DNA of 64,000 nt from Chromatiaceae bacterium (GCA_027078745.1 JALWWO010000018.1:1-64000), one strand, 5' to 3'. Counted from the first letter of the stretch, positions 44,157 to 53,462 are shown. Notes: generated from the letters alone by a model not told the origin. Numbers and translations are program-made.

Positions 44157-44624
44157 ATGAGCACCCGAAGATTCCAAGTACTGATCGCCTGCCTATGTCT
44201 CAGCGCTGCCGGCGGGCTACAGGCTGCTGCCAACATGCGCATGGGGCCCGGCGGCATGATGAATTGCAGCATGGCCCGCCATTATCAGGCCATGCGGATC
44301 GGTATTCCCGCACCCTACGCGGGGATGCGCAATCCCCTCGCCCCCACTCAGGAAACGCTGGAAGCGGGCAAAAAGCACTTTCTCAGCCATTGCGCTTCCT
44401 GCCATGGGGAACAGGGCTATGGGGATGGGCCTGCGGCCCTTGCGCTGAATCCCCCGCCCCCCAATCTCCATGGTGTCCTGCGGCGTGGCACCGCTCGGGA
44501 TGATTACCTGATGTGGACCATCAGCGAGGGCGGCAAAGCGTTCGGCTCCGCCATGCCTGCCTACAAGGAGACCTTGAGCGAAGAAGCTCGCTGGCAGATC
44601 ATCCATTTTCTTCGGAACCTATGA
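44157..44624 (+). CDS. Monoheme cytochrome c
   Basis: A 155-residue secreted class I cytochrome c with a signal peptide (about 1-25), a Met-rich N-terminal segment (NMRMGPGGMMNCSMARHY), one heme site CASCH (about C79), and a distal methionine near AMPAYKETLS. Such cytochromes carry electrons to periplasmic oxidases or reductases. The Met-rich stretch could hold copper. The start is the ATG just after the hairpin; a longer upstream frame is not supported. Confidence 0.9.
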   Translation: MSTRRFQVLIACLCLSAAGGLQAAANMRMGPGGMMNCSMARHYQAMRIGIPAPYAGMRNPLAPTQETLEAGKKHFLSHCASCHGEQGYGDGPAALALNPPPPNLHGVLRRGTARDDYLMWTISEGGKAFGSAMPAYKETLSEEARWQIIHFLRNL

Positions 44625-44634
44625 GGCAATTCCC

Positions 44635-45039
44635 ATGTACTATTTTGCTACCCGTCTCCCCGGCACCCTAGCGGAAATCGAACCTCGGGTGGTGGAAGCC
44701 CTGAAATCGGAGGGCTTCGGCATCCTCACAGAAATCGACGTGCAGGCCACTCTGAAGAAGAAGCTCGGTTTGGAAAAACGACCTTATAAGATTCTGGGTG
44801 CTTGCAATCCCCCCCTGGCCAATCAGGCCTTGGACGCAGAGCCGGAAATCGGTCTCTTGCTGCCCTGCAATGTGGTCGTTCGCGAGGAAGAAGGGGGCAC
44901 CGTGGTGGTGTCCTTCATGGACCCCCATGCAGTCCTAACCTTAGTGGATCGGGCAGGGGTGGAAGAACTGGCTGGAGAAGCGCGGGCCAGACTGCTGCGG
45001 GTGCGGAATCAGCTGGGCGGGGAATATACCGGCGGATGA
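44635..45039 (+). CDS. DUF302 family protein
   Basis: A 134-residue soluble protein, small alpha/beta domain, with the DUF302 features SEGFGILTEIDVQATLKKKL and KILGACNPPLANQAL and a cysteine in LLLPCNVVV. The family is common near metal and sulfur metabolism genes in proteobacteria; its function is unknown. It lies 10 bases after the cytochrome c gene. Confidence 0.88.
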   Translation: MYYFATRLPGTLAEIEPRVVEALKSEGFGILTEIDVQATLKKKLGLEKRPYKILGACNPPLANQALDAEPEIGLLLPCNVVVREEEGGTVVVSFMDPHAVLTLVDRAGVEELAGEARARLLRVRNQLGGEYTGG

Positions 45040-45131
45040 AGAATTTTTCTGGACCTGTGCCGAATGGGTTCTAGGCATTGGGTGCTAGTGGAAACCGCGC
45101 CCCATTTCAACGCCAACAGAGAGATATACCG

Positions 45132-45584
45132 ATGAAAACCTTACCAATCCTAGCATTAACCGCCCTAATAACCGCCGTACCCCATTGGGTCCTGGCGGAC
45201 GAATCCAGCCAGCAAGGCATGTCCGGCGCCCTGCCGCAGATGCAAGCCGCTGCGATGAACCGTCAGATGAGGGAGCAGCGGCAGCAGATGATGATGCAGA
45301 AGCGGCAGGAGATGCGTGCGAAGCGGATGCAGCAGATGCAGCGGATGCAGGCCCACATGGACCGTTTGGAACAGTCCCTGAACAACATTGAATCCCTGCT
45401 GCGGGAGATGAATCAGCGCCAGCAGCGGATGATGCAGCAGAGACAGCAACGGATCTTGCGCAGACAGCAAAGGATGCAGCAGAAGCAGCGGCAGATGCAG
45501 GCCCACATGCAGCGGATGGAACAGCATTTCAGCAGGGTGGAGGCCTTGCTCGGGGAATTGGTTCGCCTTCAGAAGGCTAAATAG
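45132..45584 (+). CDS. Secreted Met/Gln/Arg-rich coiled-coil protein
   Basis: A 150-residue protein with a signal peptide ending near VLA-DES (about 22). The rest is a long helix rich in Met, Gln and Arg with repeated Q-R-M and Q-M motifs (RMQQMQRMQAHMDRLEQ and QRQMQAHMQRMEQ). Such low-complexity, Met-dense coiled coils may bind copper or serve structurally; no named family is recognised. It precedes the Cu-type ATPase gene by 88 bases. The start with a GAGAGA site is at MKTLPILALTA. Confidence 0.7.
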   Translation: MKTLPILALTALITAVPHWVLADESSQQGMSGALPQMQAAAMNRQMREQRQQMMMQKRQEMRAKRMQQMQRMQAHMDRLEQSLNNIESLLREMNQRQQRMMQQRQQRILRRQQRMQQKQRQMQAHMQRMEQHFSRVEALLGELVRLQKAK

Positions 45585-45672
45585 CGGGTCTGAACTGAGG
45601 GTGCGGGGACACCGGAACCCGCGCCTCGTCTGCTTCAACACATGCGTTCCTGAGGATTGAGGAGAAAGACCG

Positions 45673-48336
45673 ATGAACGCAGCCCCCCAGTCATTCCGAG
45701 ATCCGGTCTGCGGCATGCGTGTGTCCGTGCAGAGCGAACACCGGATGCAATTCGAAGGGCAGGACTATTATTTTTGCAGCGCCCATTGCAAGCAGAAGTT
45801 TTCCCAAGATCCCAAGGCTTATCTGCACAAGGAAGAAACGCAGCCTCATAGCTGTTGCCAACCCAAAGCCCCAGCAATACCCATTGCCATTCAGCCTGCG
45901 CCTGCTCTGAAAGATCCGGTCTGCGGCATGCGTGTGTCCGCGCAGAGCGAACACCGGATGCAGTTCGAAGGGCAGGATTATTATTTTTGTAGCGCCCATT
46001 GCAAGCAGAAGTTTTCCCAAGATCCCCAAGCCTGTCTGCACAAAGAAAAAGAAGAAGCACAGCTGCATAGCTGTTGCCAGGGGGCAGAGGCACCGGTCAC
46101 GCCCAGCCCGGGAGCGCGCTATTTCTGTCCCATGTGTCCCGGGGTGGAACAGGATCACCCGGGCACCTGCCCCAAGTGCGGCATGGCCTTGGAACCCGCC
46201 GGCGCACCCGCGCCCAGCACCCGCACCGAGTACATTTGCCCCATGCATCCGGAAGTCGTGCAGGATCATCCGGGCGCCTGCCCAAAATGCGGCATGGCGC
46301 TGGAACCGCGCACGGTCCAGGTGGAGGAGCGCAACGAAGAGTTGGAGGACATGAGCCGGCGCTTCTGGGTCAGCACGGCCCTGGCCTTGCCCCTGTTCCT
46401 GCTGGCCATGATCGCGGATCTCGCGCCGAGCTGGCTGCCCGCAGGACTCTCCATGAAAGCAGTGCAATGGATCGAATTTGCCCTAGCCACGCCGGTGGTG
46501 CTCTGGGGCGGCTGGCCCTTCTTCGTGCGCGGCTGGCAATCCGTACTGAGCTGGAACCTCAATATGTTCACCCTCATCGGTCTGGGGGTGTCCGTGGCCT
46601 GGCTCTACAGCCTGGTCGCTTTGCTGTTTCCAGGCATCTTCCCCCCGAATATGCAGCGGGAAGACGGCACGGTACCCGTCTATTTCGAAGCGGCAGCCGT
46701 CATCACTGCTTTAGTCCTGCTGGGGCAGGTGTTGGAACTGCGCGCCCGCAGCCGCACCAATGCGGCCATCAAGCTCTTGCTCGGACTCGCACCCAAGACC
46801 GCCCGCATTGTGCGGGAGGACGGGGGGGAAGTGGATATTCCCCTGGAACAGGTAAAACCCGGCGACGTCCTGCGGGTGCGTCCCGGGGAGAAGATCCCCG
46901 TGGATGGCACGGTCATCGAGGGCAGCAGTTCCGTGGATGAATCCATGGTGACAGGTGAGCCCATCCCCGTGGAAAAGGGGCCCGGAGATCCCCTCATCGG
47001 TGCCACGGTCAACGGCACCGGCAGCTTGCTCATGCGGGCGGAAAAGGTGGGCAGCGATACCTTGCTGGCCCAGATCGTGCGCATGGTCAGCGAAGCCCAG
47101 CGATCCCGCGCGCCCATTCAGAAACTGGCGGATCAGGTAGCCGCTTGGTTCGTGCCCGCTGTGGTCTTAGTCGCCGTGCTCACCCTCATCGTCTGGGGCT
47201 TCTTCGGGCCGGAACCCAGATTGGCTCATGCCATCGTCAACGCGGTCGCCGTACTCATCATCGCTTGTCCCTGCGCCCTGGGCCTGGCTACGCCCATGTC
47301 CATCATGGTGGGCACAGGGAAGGGGGCCACTCTGGGGGTGCTCATCAAGAATGCGGAAGCCTTGGAGATCTTGGAAAAGGTGGATACTTTGGTGGTGGAC
47401 AAGACCGGTACCCTCACCGAAGGCAAGCCCCAGTTAGTCTCAGTACAGACCGCGCCGGGATTTGTGGAAGAAGAAGTGTTGCAGCTTGCCGCCAGCTTGG
47501 AACGAGCCAGCGAGCATCCCTTGGCAGAAGCCATCGTACAGGGCGCCCGAGATCGGGGCTTGGATCTGGTTCCTACCGAGCAGTTCGAATCCCTCACGGG
47601 ACAGGGTGTAACCGGTATGGTGGCGGGTCGGAAGGTCGCCTTGGGCAATGAGAAACTGCTGGAAACCCTCGGGATCGATCCCGGCCCCTTGGCGGAAGCG
47701 GCCGCATCGGGACAGGCCCAGGGGCAGACGGTCATGTTCGTGGTCGTGGATGGGCAGATCGCCGGAATCCTCGGGGTGGCCGATCCTGTGAAGGCGTCCA
47801 CGCCCCAGGCCATCGCCGATCTCCATGCGGAAGGGGTGAAGGTGGTCATGCTCACTGGCGACAACCGCAGGACCGCCCAAGCAGTGGCCGAGCGCCTGGG
47901 CATTGACCGGGTGGAAGCGGAGGTGCTGCCGGATCAGAAGGCGGAAATCGTCCGAAAGCTCCAGGCGGAAGGGCATGTGGTGGCCATGGCGGGGGATGGC
48001 ATCAATGACGCGCCTGCCCTCGCCCAAGCCCAGGTAGGCATCGCCATGGGTACGGGCACGGATGTTGCAATGGAAAGCGCCGGGGTCACCTTGGTCAAGG
48101 GGGATTTGCGGGGCATCGTGCGGGCGATTCGCCTGAGCCGAGCCACCATGCGCAACATCCGCCAGAATCTCTTCTTCGCCTTTGTCTACAACTCTCTAGG
48201 CGTTCCTGTGGCAGCGGGGGTGCTCTACCCAGTCTTCGGGCTGTTGCTCTCTCCCGTCCTCGCAGCGGCCGCCATGAGCTTTAGCTCCGTGTCCGTGATC
48301 ACCAACGCTCTCCGACTTCGGCATGTGGAGATCTGA
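45673..48336 (+). CDS. Copper-type P1B ATPase with two YHS and two heavy-metal-binding domains
   Basis: An 887-residue heavy-metal ATPase. The N-terminus holds two YHS domains (about 9-55 and 79-126) and two heavy-metal-binding motifs (about 150-174 and 187-212); the first reads [11 protein letters not shown] where the second has [11 protein letters not shown]. The transmembrane metal site CPC ([12 protein letters not shown]), phosphorylation site [15 protein letters not shown] and [11 protein letters not shown] are intact. This supports Cu(I) export; other soft metals cannot be excluded. The YHS pair comes from a 114-base direct repeat. A SHOCT gene follows closely. Confidence 0.94.
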   Translation: MNAAPQSFRDPVCGMRVSVQSEHRMQFEGQDYYFCSAHCKQKFSQDPKAYLHKEETQPHSCCQPKAPAIPIAIQPAPALKDPVCGMRVSAQSEHRMQFEGQDYYFCSAHCKQKFSQDPQACLHKEKEEAQLHSCCQGAEAPVTPSPGARYFCPMCPGVEQDHPGTCPKCGMALEPAGAPAPSTRTEYICPMHPEVVQDHPGACPKCGMALEPRTVQVEERNEELEDMSRRFWVSTALALPLFLLAMIADLAPSWLPAGLSMKAVQWIEFALATPVVLWGGWPFFVRGWQSVLSWNLNMFTLIGLGVSVAWLYSLVALLFPGIFPPNMQREDGTVPVYFEAAAVITALVLLGQVLELRARSRTNAAIKLLLGLAPKTARIVREDGGEVDIPLEQVKPGDVLRVRPGEKIPVDGTVIEGSSSVDESMVTGEPIPVEKGPGDPLIGATVNGTGSLLMRAEKVGSDTLLAQIVRMVSEAQRSRAPIQKLADQVAAWFVPAVVLVAVLTLIVWGFFGPEPRLAHAIVNAVAVLIIACPCALGLATPMSIMVGTGKGATLGVLIKNAEALEILEKVDTLVVDKTGTLTEGKPQLVSVQTAPGFVEEEVLQLAASLERASEHPLAEAIVQGARDRGLDLVPTEQFESLTGQGVTGMVAGRKVALGNEKLLETLGIDPGPLAEAAASGQAQGQTVMFVVVDGQIAGILGVADPVKASTPQAIADLHAEGVKVVMLTGDNRRTAQAVAERLGIDRVEAEVLPDQKAEIVRKLQAEGHVVAMAGDGINDAPALAQAQVGIAMGTGTDVAMESAGVTLVKGDLRGIVRAIRLSRATMRNIRQNLFFAFVYNSLGVPVAAGVLYPVFGLLLSPVLAAAAMSFSSVSVITNALRLRHVEI
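45700..45813 (+). repeat. 114-base direct repeat, copy 1 (YHS domain)
   Basis: Nearly identical to the copy at 45913-46026. It encodes the core of the first YHS domain ([20 protein letters not shown] and on). The small number of differences points to a recent duplication or gene conversion inside the ATPase gene. Confidence 0.9.
45913..46026 (+). repeat. 114-base direct repeat, copy 2 (YHS domain)
   Basis: Second copy of the 114-base repeat, 213 bases after copy 1, encoding the second YHS domain ([20 protein letters not shown] and on). Between the copies lies a segment with CCQPKAP, echoed after copy 2 as CCQGAEAP. Confidence 0.9.
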
Positions 48337-48341
48337 ACGCG

Positions 48342-48557
48342 ATGGGCGATGGTTTCAGAGGGTTGGGGGGCGGTTTCCTCGGGCTATTCTGGATTGTTAT
48401 CCTAGTTTTGGTCGTCGCCTGGATGGTCAAGGCGGCGGTTGGTTCCCGCAACCGCTCGACTCAAAAATCTGCACTGGAGCTGCTGCAAGAACGCTATGCG
48501 AACGGGGAGATCGACCGGGAAGAATTTCTGCAAAAGCGCAAGGACCTGTCGGGCTGA
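48342..48557 (+). CDS. Small SHOCT-domain membrane protein
   Basis: A 71-residue protein with one N-terminal membrane helix (about 12-32) and a C-terminal SHOCT motif (ALELLQERYANGEIDREEFL), a short domain of unknown function often next to copper and metal transport genes. It begins 5 bases after the Cu-ATPase stop. Confidence 0.85.
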   Translation: MGDGFRGLGGGFLGLFWIVILVLVVAWMVKAAVGSRNRSTQKSALELLQERYANGEIDREEFLQKRKDLSG

Positions 48558-48590
48558 TCCAGTTGCGCAGCCGGCAGAGCGGGTTTCCTC

Positions 48591-49142
48591 ATGAAGAAAC
48601 GCGGGCTGGAAATCCGGCTGCTGAACTATTTCCTCCTCATCACCATCGCCGCCATGATGATCGGGGTGGAATTTTTCTTTGAGATGAATCGGGATGATCT
48701 GGTCCAGGAGATCTGCCAGGCGGTCAACGATGCGCCCTTGCAACACCTGCGCAACAAGATCGTCATCATGTTCGGGGTGCTCACCCTGGTGGTCGCCATC
48801 GTCCTCATGATGTTCATCAAAAATATCACCTGGCCCTTGCAACACATGGTGGATGTGGCGGAACGGATCAACAGCGGTGATCTTTCCCAGAGCGTGGAGA
48901 TCAAGACTCAGGACGAGCTAGGGCAGCTCGGCACCGCTATCAATGATTTGACGAGCAACCTTCAGGAAATCGCTGTGTTCAGCACAGCTACCAGCAATGC
49001 CATGCAACAGCACCTGCAAGCACTCAGTGCCCGCCTCGACGATCCGGAGGCGCAGCGAGAAATCCAAGCGATCCGTTCAGAACTTCAATCCCTTCGGGAA
49101 TTCATTTCCCTGTTCGAGGTAAGGCGAGATCAAACCTCGTGA
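48591..49142 (+). CDS. HAMP-domain membrane protein without an output domain
   Basis: A 183-residue protein with two membrane helices (about 12-30 and 54-77), a short periplasmic loop (about 31-53), a HAMP domain (about 78-130, KNITWPLQHMVDVAERINSG and DELGQLGTAINDL) and a C-terminal helix. There is no methyl-accepting, kinase or cyclase domain. It may be a truncated signalling protein or adaptor. Its 3' end overlaps the exporter gene in a GTGA junction, so it is translated with the TauE/SafE gene. Confidence 0.8.
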   Translation: MKKRGLEIRLLNYFLLITIAAMMIGVEFFFEMNRDDLVQEICQAVNDAPLQHLRNKIVIMFGVLTLVVAIVLMMFIKNITWPLQHMVDVAERINSGDLSQSVEIKTQDELGQLGTAINDLTSNLQEIAVFSTATSNAMQQHLQALSARLDDPEAQREIQAIRSELQSLREFISLFEVRRDQTS

Positions 49143-49897
49143 TCGAAGGTCTGGTTCTCTTCTTTTCCGGCATGTTGATCGCCACCATCGCCATGGGGGT
49201 AGGCATCGGTGGAGGGATTCTCTGGACCCCCCTGTTTATCCTCGGCTTCGGTCTCCTGCCCTATGAGGCGGTTTCCACCTCCTTGATGATTCAAGTAGTG
49301 GGCTTGGGCAGCGGCAGCTTGGCCTATTTCCGATCAGGGTTGGTGCGCCTCTATCTCAGCGGTTTGTTTGTGCTTGCCGCCCTGCCCGGCATCCTTCTGG
49401 GAAGTTTCCTAGGGGTGCAGTTACCGCAACAGGCGGTGCAGATGGGGTTGGGGCTCATGTCCCTGACCGTGGCTATTCTCTTTGTGAGCGCAGCCACGCC
49501 CTTGCCCGCTTCTGGACCTGTTCCCATCGATTTTCGCCGTCTGCGCCTGGTCCTGCCCATCCCCGCCTTTTTCGGCTTCGCCATGGGACTGCTATCTGTA
49601 GGCATCAGCGAGTGGCTGATTCCCGCATTGCGCAGCCACTTGGGGCTCTCCATGACGGAAGCAGTGGCCACGGTAATTCCCGCCATGTTTCTGTTAGCCT
49701 TAGTGGCTGCCCTGAGCCATGGACTGCTAGCCAACACACTCTATTGGGATTATTTTCTATGGGGTGCAATGGGAACCCTGGTGGGCGGTCAGTTAGGCCC
49801 ACGCCTGGCCCAGCGCATCAATGAATGGTTATTAAAGGACAGTTTTATTTATTTGATGACCCTGGTGGGCATTCATCTGATCTTTCAGTCTCTTTGA
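49139..49897 (+). CDS. TauE/SafE family exporter (sulfite/organosulfur)
   Basis: A 252-residue membrane protein with about eight helices and the glycine-rich TauE repeats GVGIGGGILWTPLFILGFGL and a second half beginning near GFAMGLLSVGISEW. The family is linked to export of sulfite, sulfoacetate and similar anions; the substrate is not certain. It starts with GTG overlapping the HAMP gene stop. In a sulfur oxidiser it could export sulfite, but the setting is a metal cluster. Confidence 0.85.
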   Translation: MIEGLVLFFSGMLIATIAMGVGIGGGILWTPLFILGFGLLPYEAVSTSLMIQVVGLGSGSLAYFRSGLVRLYLSGLFVLAALPGILLGSFLGVQLPQQAVQMGLGLMSLTVAILFVSAATPLPASGPVPIDFRRLRLVLPIPAFFGFAMGLLSVGISEWLIPALRSHLGLSMTEAVATVIPAMFLLALVAALSHGLLANTLYWDYFLWGAMGTLVGGQLGPRLAQRINEWLLKDSFIYLMTLVGIHLIFQSL

Positions 49898-49900
49898 ACG

Positions 49901-49916
49901 CCTCCCCGGAAGGAGG
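49901..49916 (+). promoter_or_regulatory. Short stem-loop covering the Shine-Dalgarno of the next gene
   Basis: CCTCC (49901-49905) can pair with GGAGG (49912-49916), which is part of the ribosome-binding site of the gene starting at 49924. Followed by GGGTTTT, it could either weakly end the upstream transcript or mask translation. Confidence 0.35.
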
Positions 49917-49923
49917 GGGTTTT

Positions 49924-51228
49924 ATGCGCAGCCTACTCTCGAATCTTTGGAGAATGATTGTGAATCTACGCCTCTCCCTCGCCCTATTGCTCTGCGTGCT
50001 GCTAGGCAGCCCCCTGCTATCGGCTTCTCCCAGTCCGCAGATCCGCACTGTACAATCTGAACTCAAGGCGCTCGGCTATCAGCCTGGACCTATCGATGGG
50101 CTCTGGGGAGGAAAAACCCGTCGGGCCCTGAAAAAGTTTCAGAAAGATCAAGGTTTGCCGGTTACCGGTCGCTTGGATGAAGTCACCCTTGCCCGCCTCC
50201 ATGCCCTAGCCGCGCCGCAGAAAGCGGAAGAACCTGCAACTGTTCCCTCAGAAGCGCCCGAAACGCCTGGGCCGGCACAACCATCCGTACCCGCACCCGA
50301 TATTGCGGCGGAAGGTCTAGATGCAGGAGCTGTGGTTTCCACCCCAGCACCCGTTCAAGGATTGCAGCCCGAAGAAGTGCCCGATGCCGCGCCAGAAGAG
50401 ATCCTACCCCCGAGACGACCACCGGCGGCAGACCTGCCGATTGCTGAAAGTTCCCCGCCGACTCCTGTGCAAGACACCAAAGCGTCGTCACTCGCTCAGT
50501 ACAGGCGATACACCAAGGACCGGCCTTTCCAAGATCCTCTGCTGCACATGAAGTTTGTCTATATCCCCGGAGGTTGCTTCCTCATGGGCAGCACCCAGCG
50601 GCTGGATGAACAACCAGTGCATGAAGTGTGCGTGCGAGAGCACGGAGGTTTTCTCTTAGGGCAATACGAGGTCACCCAACAAGCGTGGGAAAAGGTCATG
50701 GGAACGAACCCTTCAGGCGGAAAACGGGGAGATCGGCTGCCGGTGAACAACGTGTCTTGGGATGAGATTCAGAAGTTCCTTGCGCGCTTGAACGAAAAGG
50801 GAAAGGGACGTTATCGGCTGCCCACAGAATCGGAATGGGAATATGCGACCCGAGCGGGTTCGGGGGGGAATTATTGGTGGGGAGATGAACCACCCGTATG
50901 CGATCATGAAAAGATCAACGGGGCGAACTTTGCAGGCGAAGGTTGTCCCGGACAGGCGGAACCCGTAGGTTCCTACGCGCCGAATCCCTTCGGCCTCTAT
51001 GATGTGCACGGCAACCTGTGGGAATGGGTGGAAGATGTCTATCTTCCCGATGCCTATGCTCGTCATGATCGGCAGGATCCCTTGGTGACGACGGGAGGCA
51101 CGCATCGAGTATTCCGCGGGGGTAGCTGGCTCTACCCGGCTCAAGATCTGCGGTCTGCCAGACGGGATCATCATATTCCAAGCTTCCGTTTCTTCCACCT
51201 GGGCTTCCGCTTGGTCTACGAGCCTTAG
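49924..51228 (+). CDS. Peptidoglycan-binding protein with FGE-sulfatase-like (SUMF1) domain
   Basis: A 434-residue secreted protein. A signal segment (about 10-33) is followed by a peptidoglycan-binding domain (about 38-95, ALGYQPGPIDGLWGGKTRRA), a Pro/Ala-rich linker (about 100-190), and a formylglycine-generating-enzyme-like domain (about 205-434, with PGGCFLMGS, LPTESEWEYATRAGSGGNYW and VHGNLWEWVEDVY). The catalytic cysteines of true FGEs near the C-terminus are not evident, so it is probably a non-catalytic or differently acting member. The start has GGAGGGGG upstream. Confidence 0.85.
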   Translation: MRSLLSNLWRMIVNLRLSLALLLCVLLGSPLLSASPSPQIRTVQSELKALGYQPGPIDGLWGGKTRRALKKFQKDQGLPVTGRLDEVTLARLHALAAPQKAEEPATVPSEAPETPGPAQPSVPAPDIAAEGLDAGAVVSTPAPVQGLQPEEVPDAAPEEILPPRRPPAADLPIAESSPPTPVQDTKASSLAQYRRYTKDRPFQDPLLHMKFVYIPGGCFLMGSTQRLDEQPVHEVCVREHGGFLLGQYEVTQQAWEKVMGTNPSGGKRGDRLPVNNVSWDEIQKFLARLNEKGKGRYRLPTESEWEYATRAGSGGNYWWGDEPPVCDHEKINGANFAGEGCPGQAEPVGSYAPNPFGLYDVHGNLWEWVEDVYLPDAYARHDRQDPLVTTGGTHRVFRGGSWLYPAQDLRSARRDHHIPSFRFFHLGFRLVYEP

Positions 51229-51238
51229 GAGTTGTGCT

Positions 51239-51637
51239 ATGGGAGAAACACTCGCCGTCCATTTTCCTGGGGGGAAACGGGTCGATGTGCAGATCCGGGA
51301 ATTCTCTATCCCCACGGATCAATCCCCCAAGGCAGGCGGGGAGGGCAGTGCACCGGAACCCTTTGATCTGTTTCTCGCTTCCCTGGCTGCTTGCGCGGGC
51401 ATCTATGCCCTCAATTTCTGCCAAGCGAGACAGCTTTCCACTGAGGGACTCAAGCTGTGGATGGATTGGAAGCGGGACCCCAAGCGGCCCCTGAAAGCGC
51501 AGGTGTGCTATCGGCTCCAGCTGCCCAAGGATTTTCCGGAAAAATACCGTGGAAGCCTCTGTAAGGCCATTGAACATTGTACGGTGAAGAAAATGATTCA
51601 AAATGCCCCCGAATTCTCCATCCGCATCGAAGACTAG
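51239..51637 (+). CDS. OsmC/Ohr-like protein
   Basis: A 132-residue soluble protein of the OsmC-like family with the two conserved cysteine regions (SLAACAGIYALNFCQAR and AIEHCTVKKMIQ), though with less conserved spacing than Ohr or OsmC peroxidases. OsmC-like proteins reduce organic hydroperoxides or bind other ligands. It begins 10 bases after the preceding gene and overlaps mlaA by 35 bases. Confidence 0.8.
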   Translation: MGETLAVHFPGGKRVDVQIREFSIPTDQSPKAGGEGSAPEPFDLFLASLAACAGIYALNFCQARQLSTEGLKLWMDWKRDPKRPLKAQVCYRLQLPKDFPEKYRGSLCKAIEHCTVKKMIQNAPEFSIRIED

Positions 51638-52364
51638 CTTGCTGTTGCTCGGACTGTTGCTCTCTGGCTGTGCATCCGCACCAGACCGCTCTGCAGACCC
51701 CCGAGACCCTTTGGAAACCTATAACCGGAAAATCTATGCCTTCAATCGAGTGCTAGATCGGACGCTCGTGCGTCCCATCGCCCTGAGCTATCGAAACCTT
51801 ACCCCGGCCTCCCTAAATCAGGGCATCACCCATTTTTTCCAAAACCTCGCCGATGTGAATTCGGCGATCAACAATTTGTTCCAACTCAAGCTCTCTCGTT
51901 TCGGCTCGGATCTGGCGCGGGTTGCCACCAATTCCACGGTGGGCGTGCTGGGCTTTTTCGATGTGGCCTCTAACATCGGTTTGCCGAGCTATAAGGAGGA
52001 TTTCGGACAGACCTTCGGCTATTGGGGCGCAGAGGAAAGCCCCTATTTGATGTTACCCTTGCTCGGACCCAGCACCCTGCGGGACACAGTAGGGTTGGGG
52101 GGCGATCTGTTGGGAGATCCTCTCTTTAGCCTGAAAGAAAATCGAATCTACTGGGGCCTCATCGCGCTGCGGGCAGTAGATGGGCGGGCTGATCTGCTGA
52201 CAGCCGATGAGATCCTGGAACTCGCCGCATTGGATCCCTATGCCTTTTTGCGGGATACCTACCTGCAGAAGCGCCGCAACCAAATCTATGATGGCAATCC
52301 GCCTCCCGATGCTTATGAAGAAGCTCTTTGGGCGGAAGATCCCGAGGGAAAGAAAGCGCCCTAG
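51603..52364 (+). CDS. mlaA: MlaA/VacJ outer-membrane lipoprotein
   Basis: A 253-residue lipoprotein (lipobox LLSGC, C23) that works in retrograde phospholipid transport keeping outer-membrane asymmetry. Family features are RDPLETYNRKIYAFN and GYWGAEESPYLMLPLLGPS. The ATG is inside the end of the OsmC gene. It ends on a CTAG shared with the convergent pyrC stop. The Mla ABC transporter genes are not in the window. Confidence 0.94.
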   Translation: MPPNSPSASKTSLLLLGLLLSGCASAPDRSADPRDPLETYNRKIYAFNRVLDRTLVRPIALSYRNLTPASLNQGITHFFQNLADVNSAINNLFQLKLSRFGSDLARVATNSTVGVLGFFDVASNIGLPSYKEDFGQTFGYWGAEESPYLMLPLLGPSTLRDTVGLGGDLLGDPLFSLKENRIYWGLIALRAVDGRADLLTADEILELAALDPYAFLRDTYLQKRRNQIYDGNPPPDAYEEALWAEDPEGKKAP

Positions 52365-53392
52365 ACGATGCGCCAAGCCACGGATTCCCCCGCTCGCAGC
52401 GGACGAAGCTGACGAGCGCCGAACGCATAGGTTTCGGGTACGATCCAGGGTTCCCGCCGCAGCTGGATGAACTCCTCGTTCAGGGGCAGCCCGTAGAACT
52501 GGGCACCGTACACGCTGGCGAACCCTTCCAGTTTGTCCAAGGCATGCTCATCGGAAAAGACCTCTGCATAGAGTTCGATAGCCGCATGGGCGTTAAAAAT
52601 ACCTGCACAGCCGCAGGCGCTTTCCTTAGCTTCCCGGGTATGGGGTGCACTATCCGTGCCCAGGAAGAACTTCGGGTTTCCACGGGTCGCCGCCTGGATG
52701 AGGGCTTGACGATGGGATTCCCGCTTGAGCACGGGCAGGCAGAAATAATGGGGCCGAATGCCACCGGCGAACAGGGCGCTTCGGTTGTAGAGCAGATGAT
52801 GGGGAGTGATCGTGGCGGCGATGTGCTCGGCAGATTCAGTGATGAAGTCGACCGCTTCTTTCGTGGTGATGTGCTCTAAAACGATGGGTAGTTCGGGAAA
52901 GTCGCGGATCAAAGGCACGAGGTCATTTTCGATGAAATATGCCTCTCGATCGAACACATCGACGTCTGGATCAGTCGATTCCCCATGAATGAGCAGGGGA
53001 AAAGATTCCCGTTCCATGCGGGCGAACACGGGATAGAGCTGGCGTAGATCCCGAACGCCTTGTTCCGCGTTGGTGGTCGCCCCGGCGGGATAGAGCTTAA
53101 TGCCCTGGATGAAGCCGCTTTCCTTGGCCCGCTGAATCTCCTGGGGATCCGTGGTATCCCGGAGATACAAGGTCATCAGGGGTTGAAAGGGGCTGTTCTC
53201 CGACAAGCTGGCGAGCACACGGTTCCGATAAGCACGTGCTTGGGCGGTGGTCGTGAGGGGAGGTTGCAGGTTGGGCATGAGCAGGGCTCGCCCAAAGCAT
53301 CGGGCGGTATGGGGGATCACGGAAGCCATTTCTGCGCCGTCTCGGAGATGGAGATGCCAATCGTCGGGCTTTCTGATCCGCAGGATTTGCAT
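52361..53392 (-). CDS. pyrC: Dihydroorotase
   Basis: A 343-residue zinc amidohydrolase that closes carbamoyl-aspartate to dihydroorotate in pyrimidine synthesis. The metal-binding DWHLHLRDG is at about 11-19, the lysine carboxylation region (IQGIKLYPAGATTN) and the HHLLYNR segment are present. Its 3' end shares a CTAG with mlaA on the other strand. Confidence 0.96.
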   Translation of the reverse strand: MQILRIRKPDDWHLHLRDGAEMASVIPHTARCFGRALLMPNLQPPLTTTAQARAYRNRVLASLSENSPFQPLMTLYLRDTTDPQEIQRAKESGFIQGIKLYPAGATTNAEQGVRDLRQLYPVFARMERESFPLLIHGESTDPDVDVFDREAYFIENDLVPLIRDFPELPIVLEHITTKEAVDFITESAEHIAATITPHHLLYNRSALFAGGIRPHYFCLPVLKRESHRQALIQAATRGNPKFFLGTDSAPHTREAKESACGCAGIFNAHAAIELYAEVFSDEHALDKLEGFASVYGAQFYGLPLNEEFIQLRREPWIVPETYAFGARQLRPLRAGESVAWRIV

Positions 53393-53431
53393 GAAACAGA
53401 CCTTGCACTTCTGAGTATTAGGGTTTACTAA

Positions 53432-53437
53432 TATAGT
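53432..53437 (+). promoter_or_regulatory. Possible -10 element before the sulfur-globule-like gene
   Basis: TATAGT in an AT-rich stretch, 17 bases after a weak TTCTGA -35 (53409-53414) and 25 bases before the next start codon. CAGGAGGGAAAG supplies a strong ribosome-binding site. Confidence 0.4.
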
Positions 53438-53462
53438 AAGTTTTTCTGCTCAGGAGGGAAAG

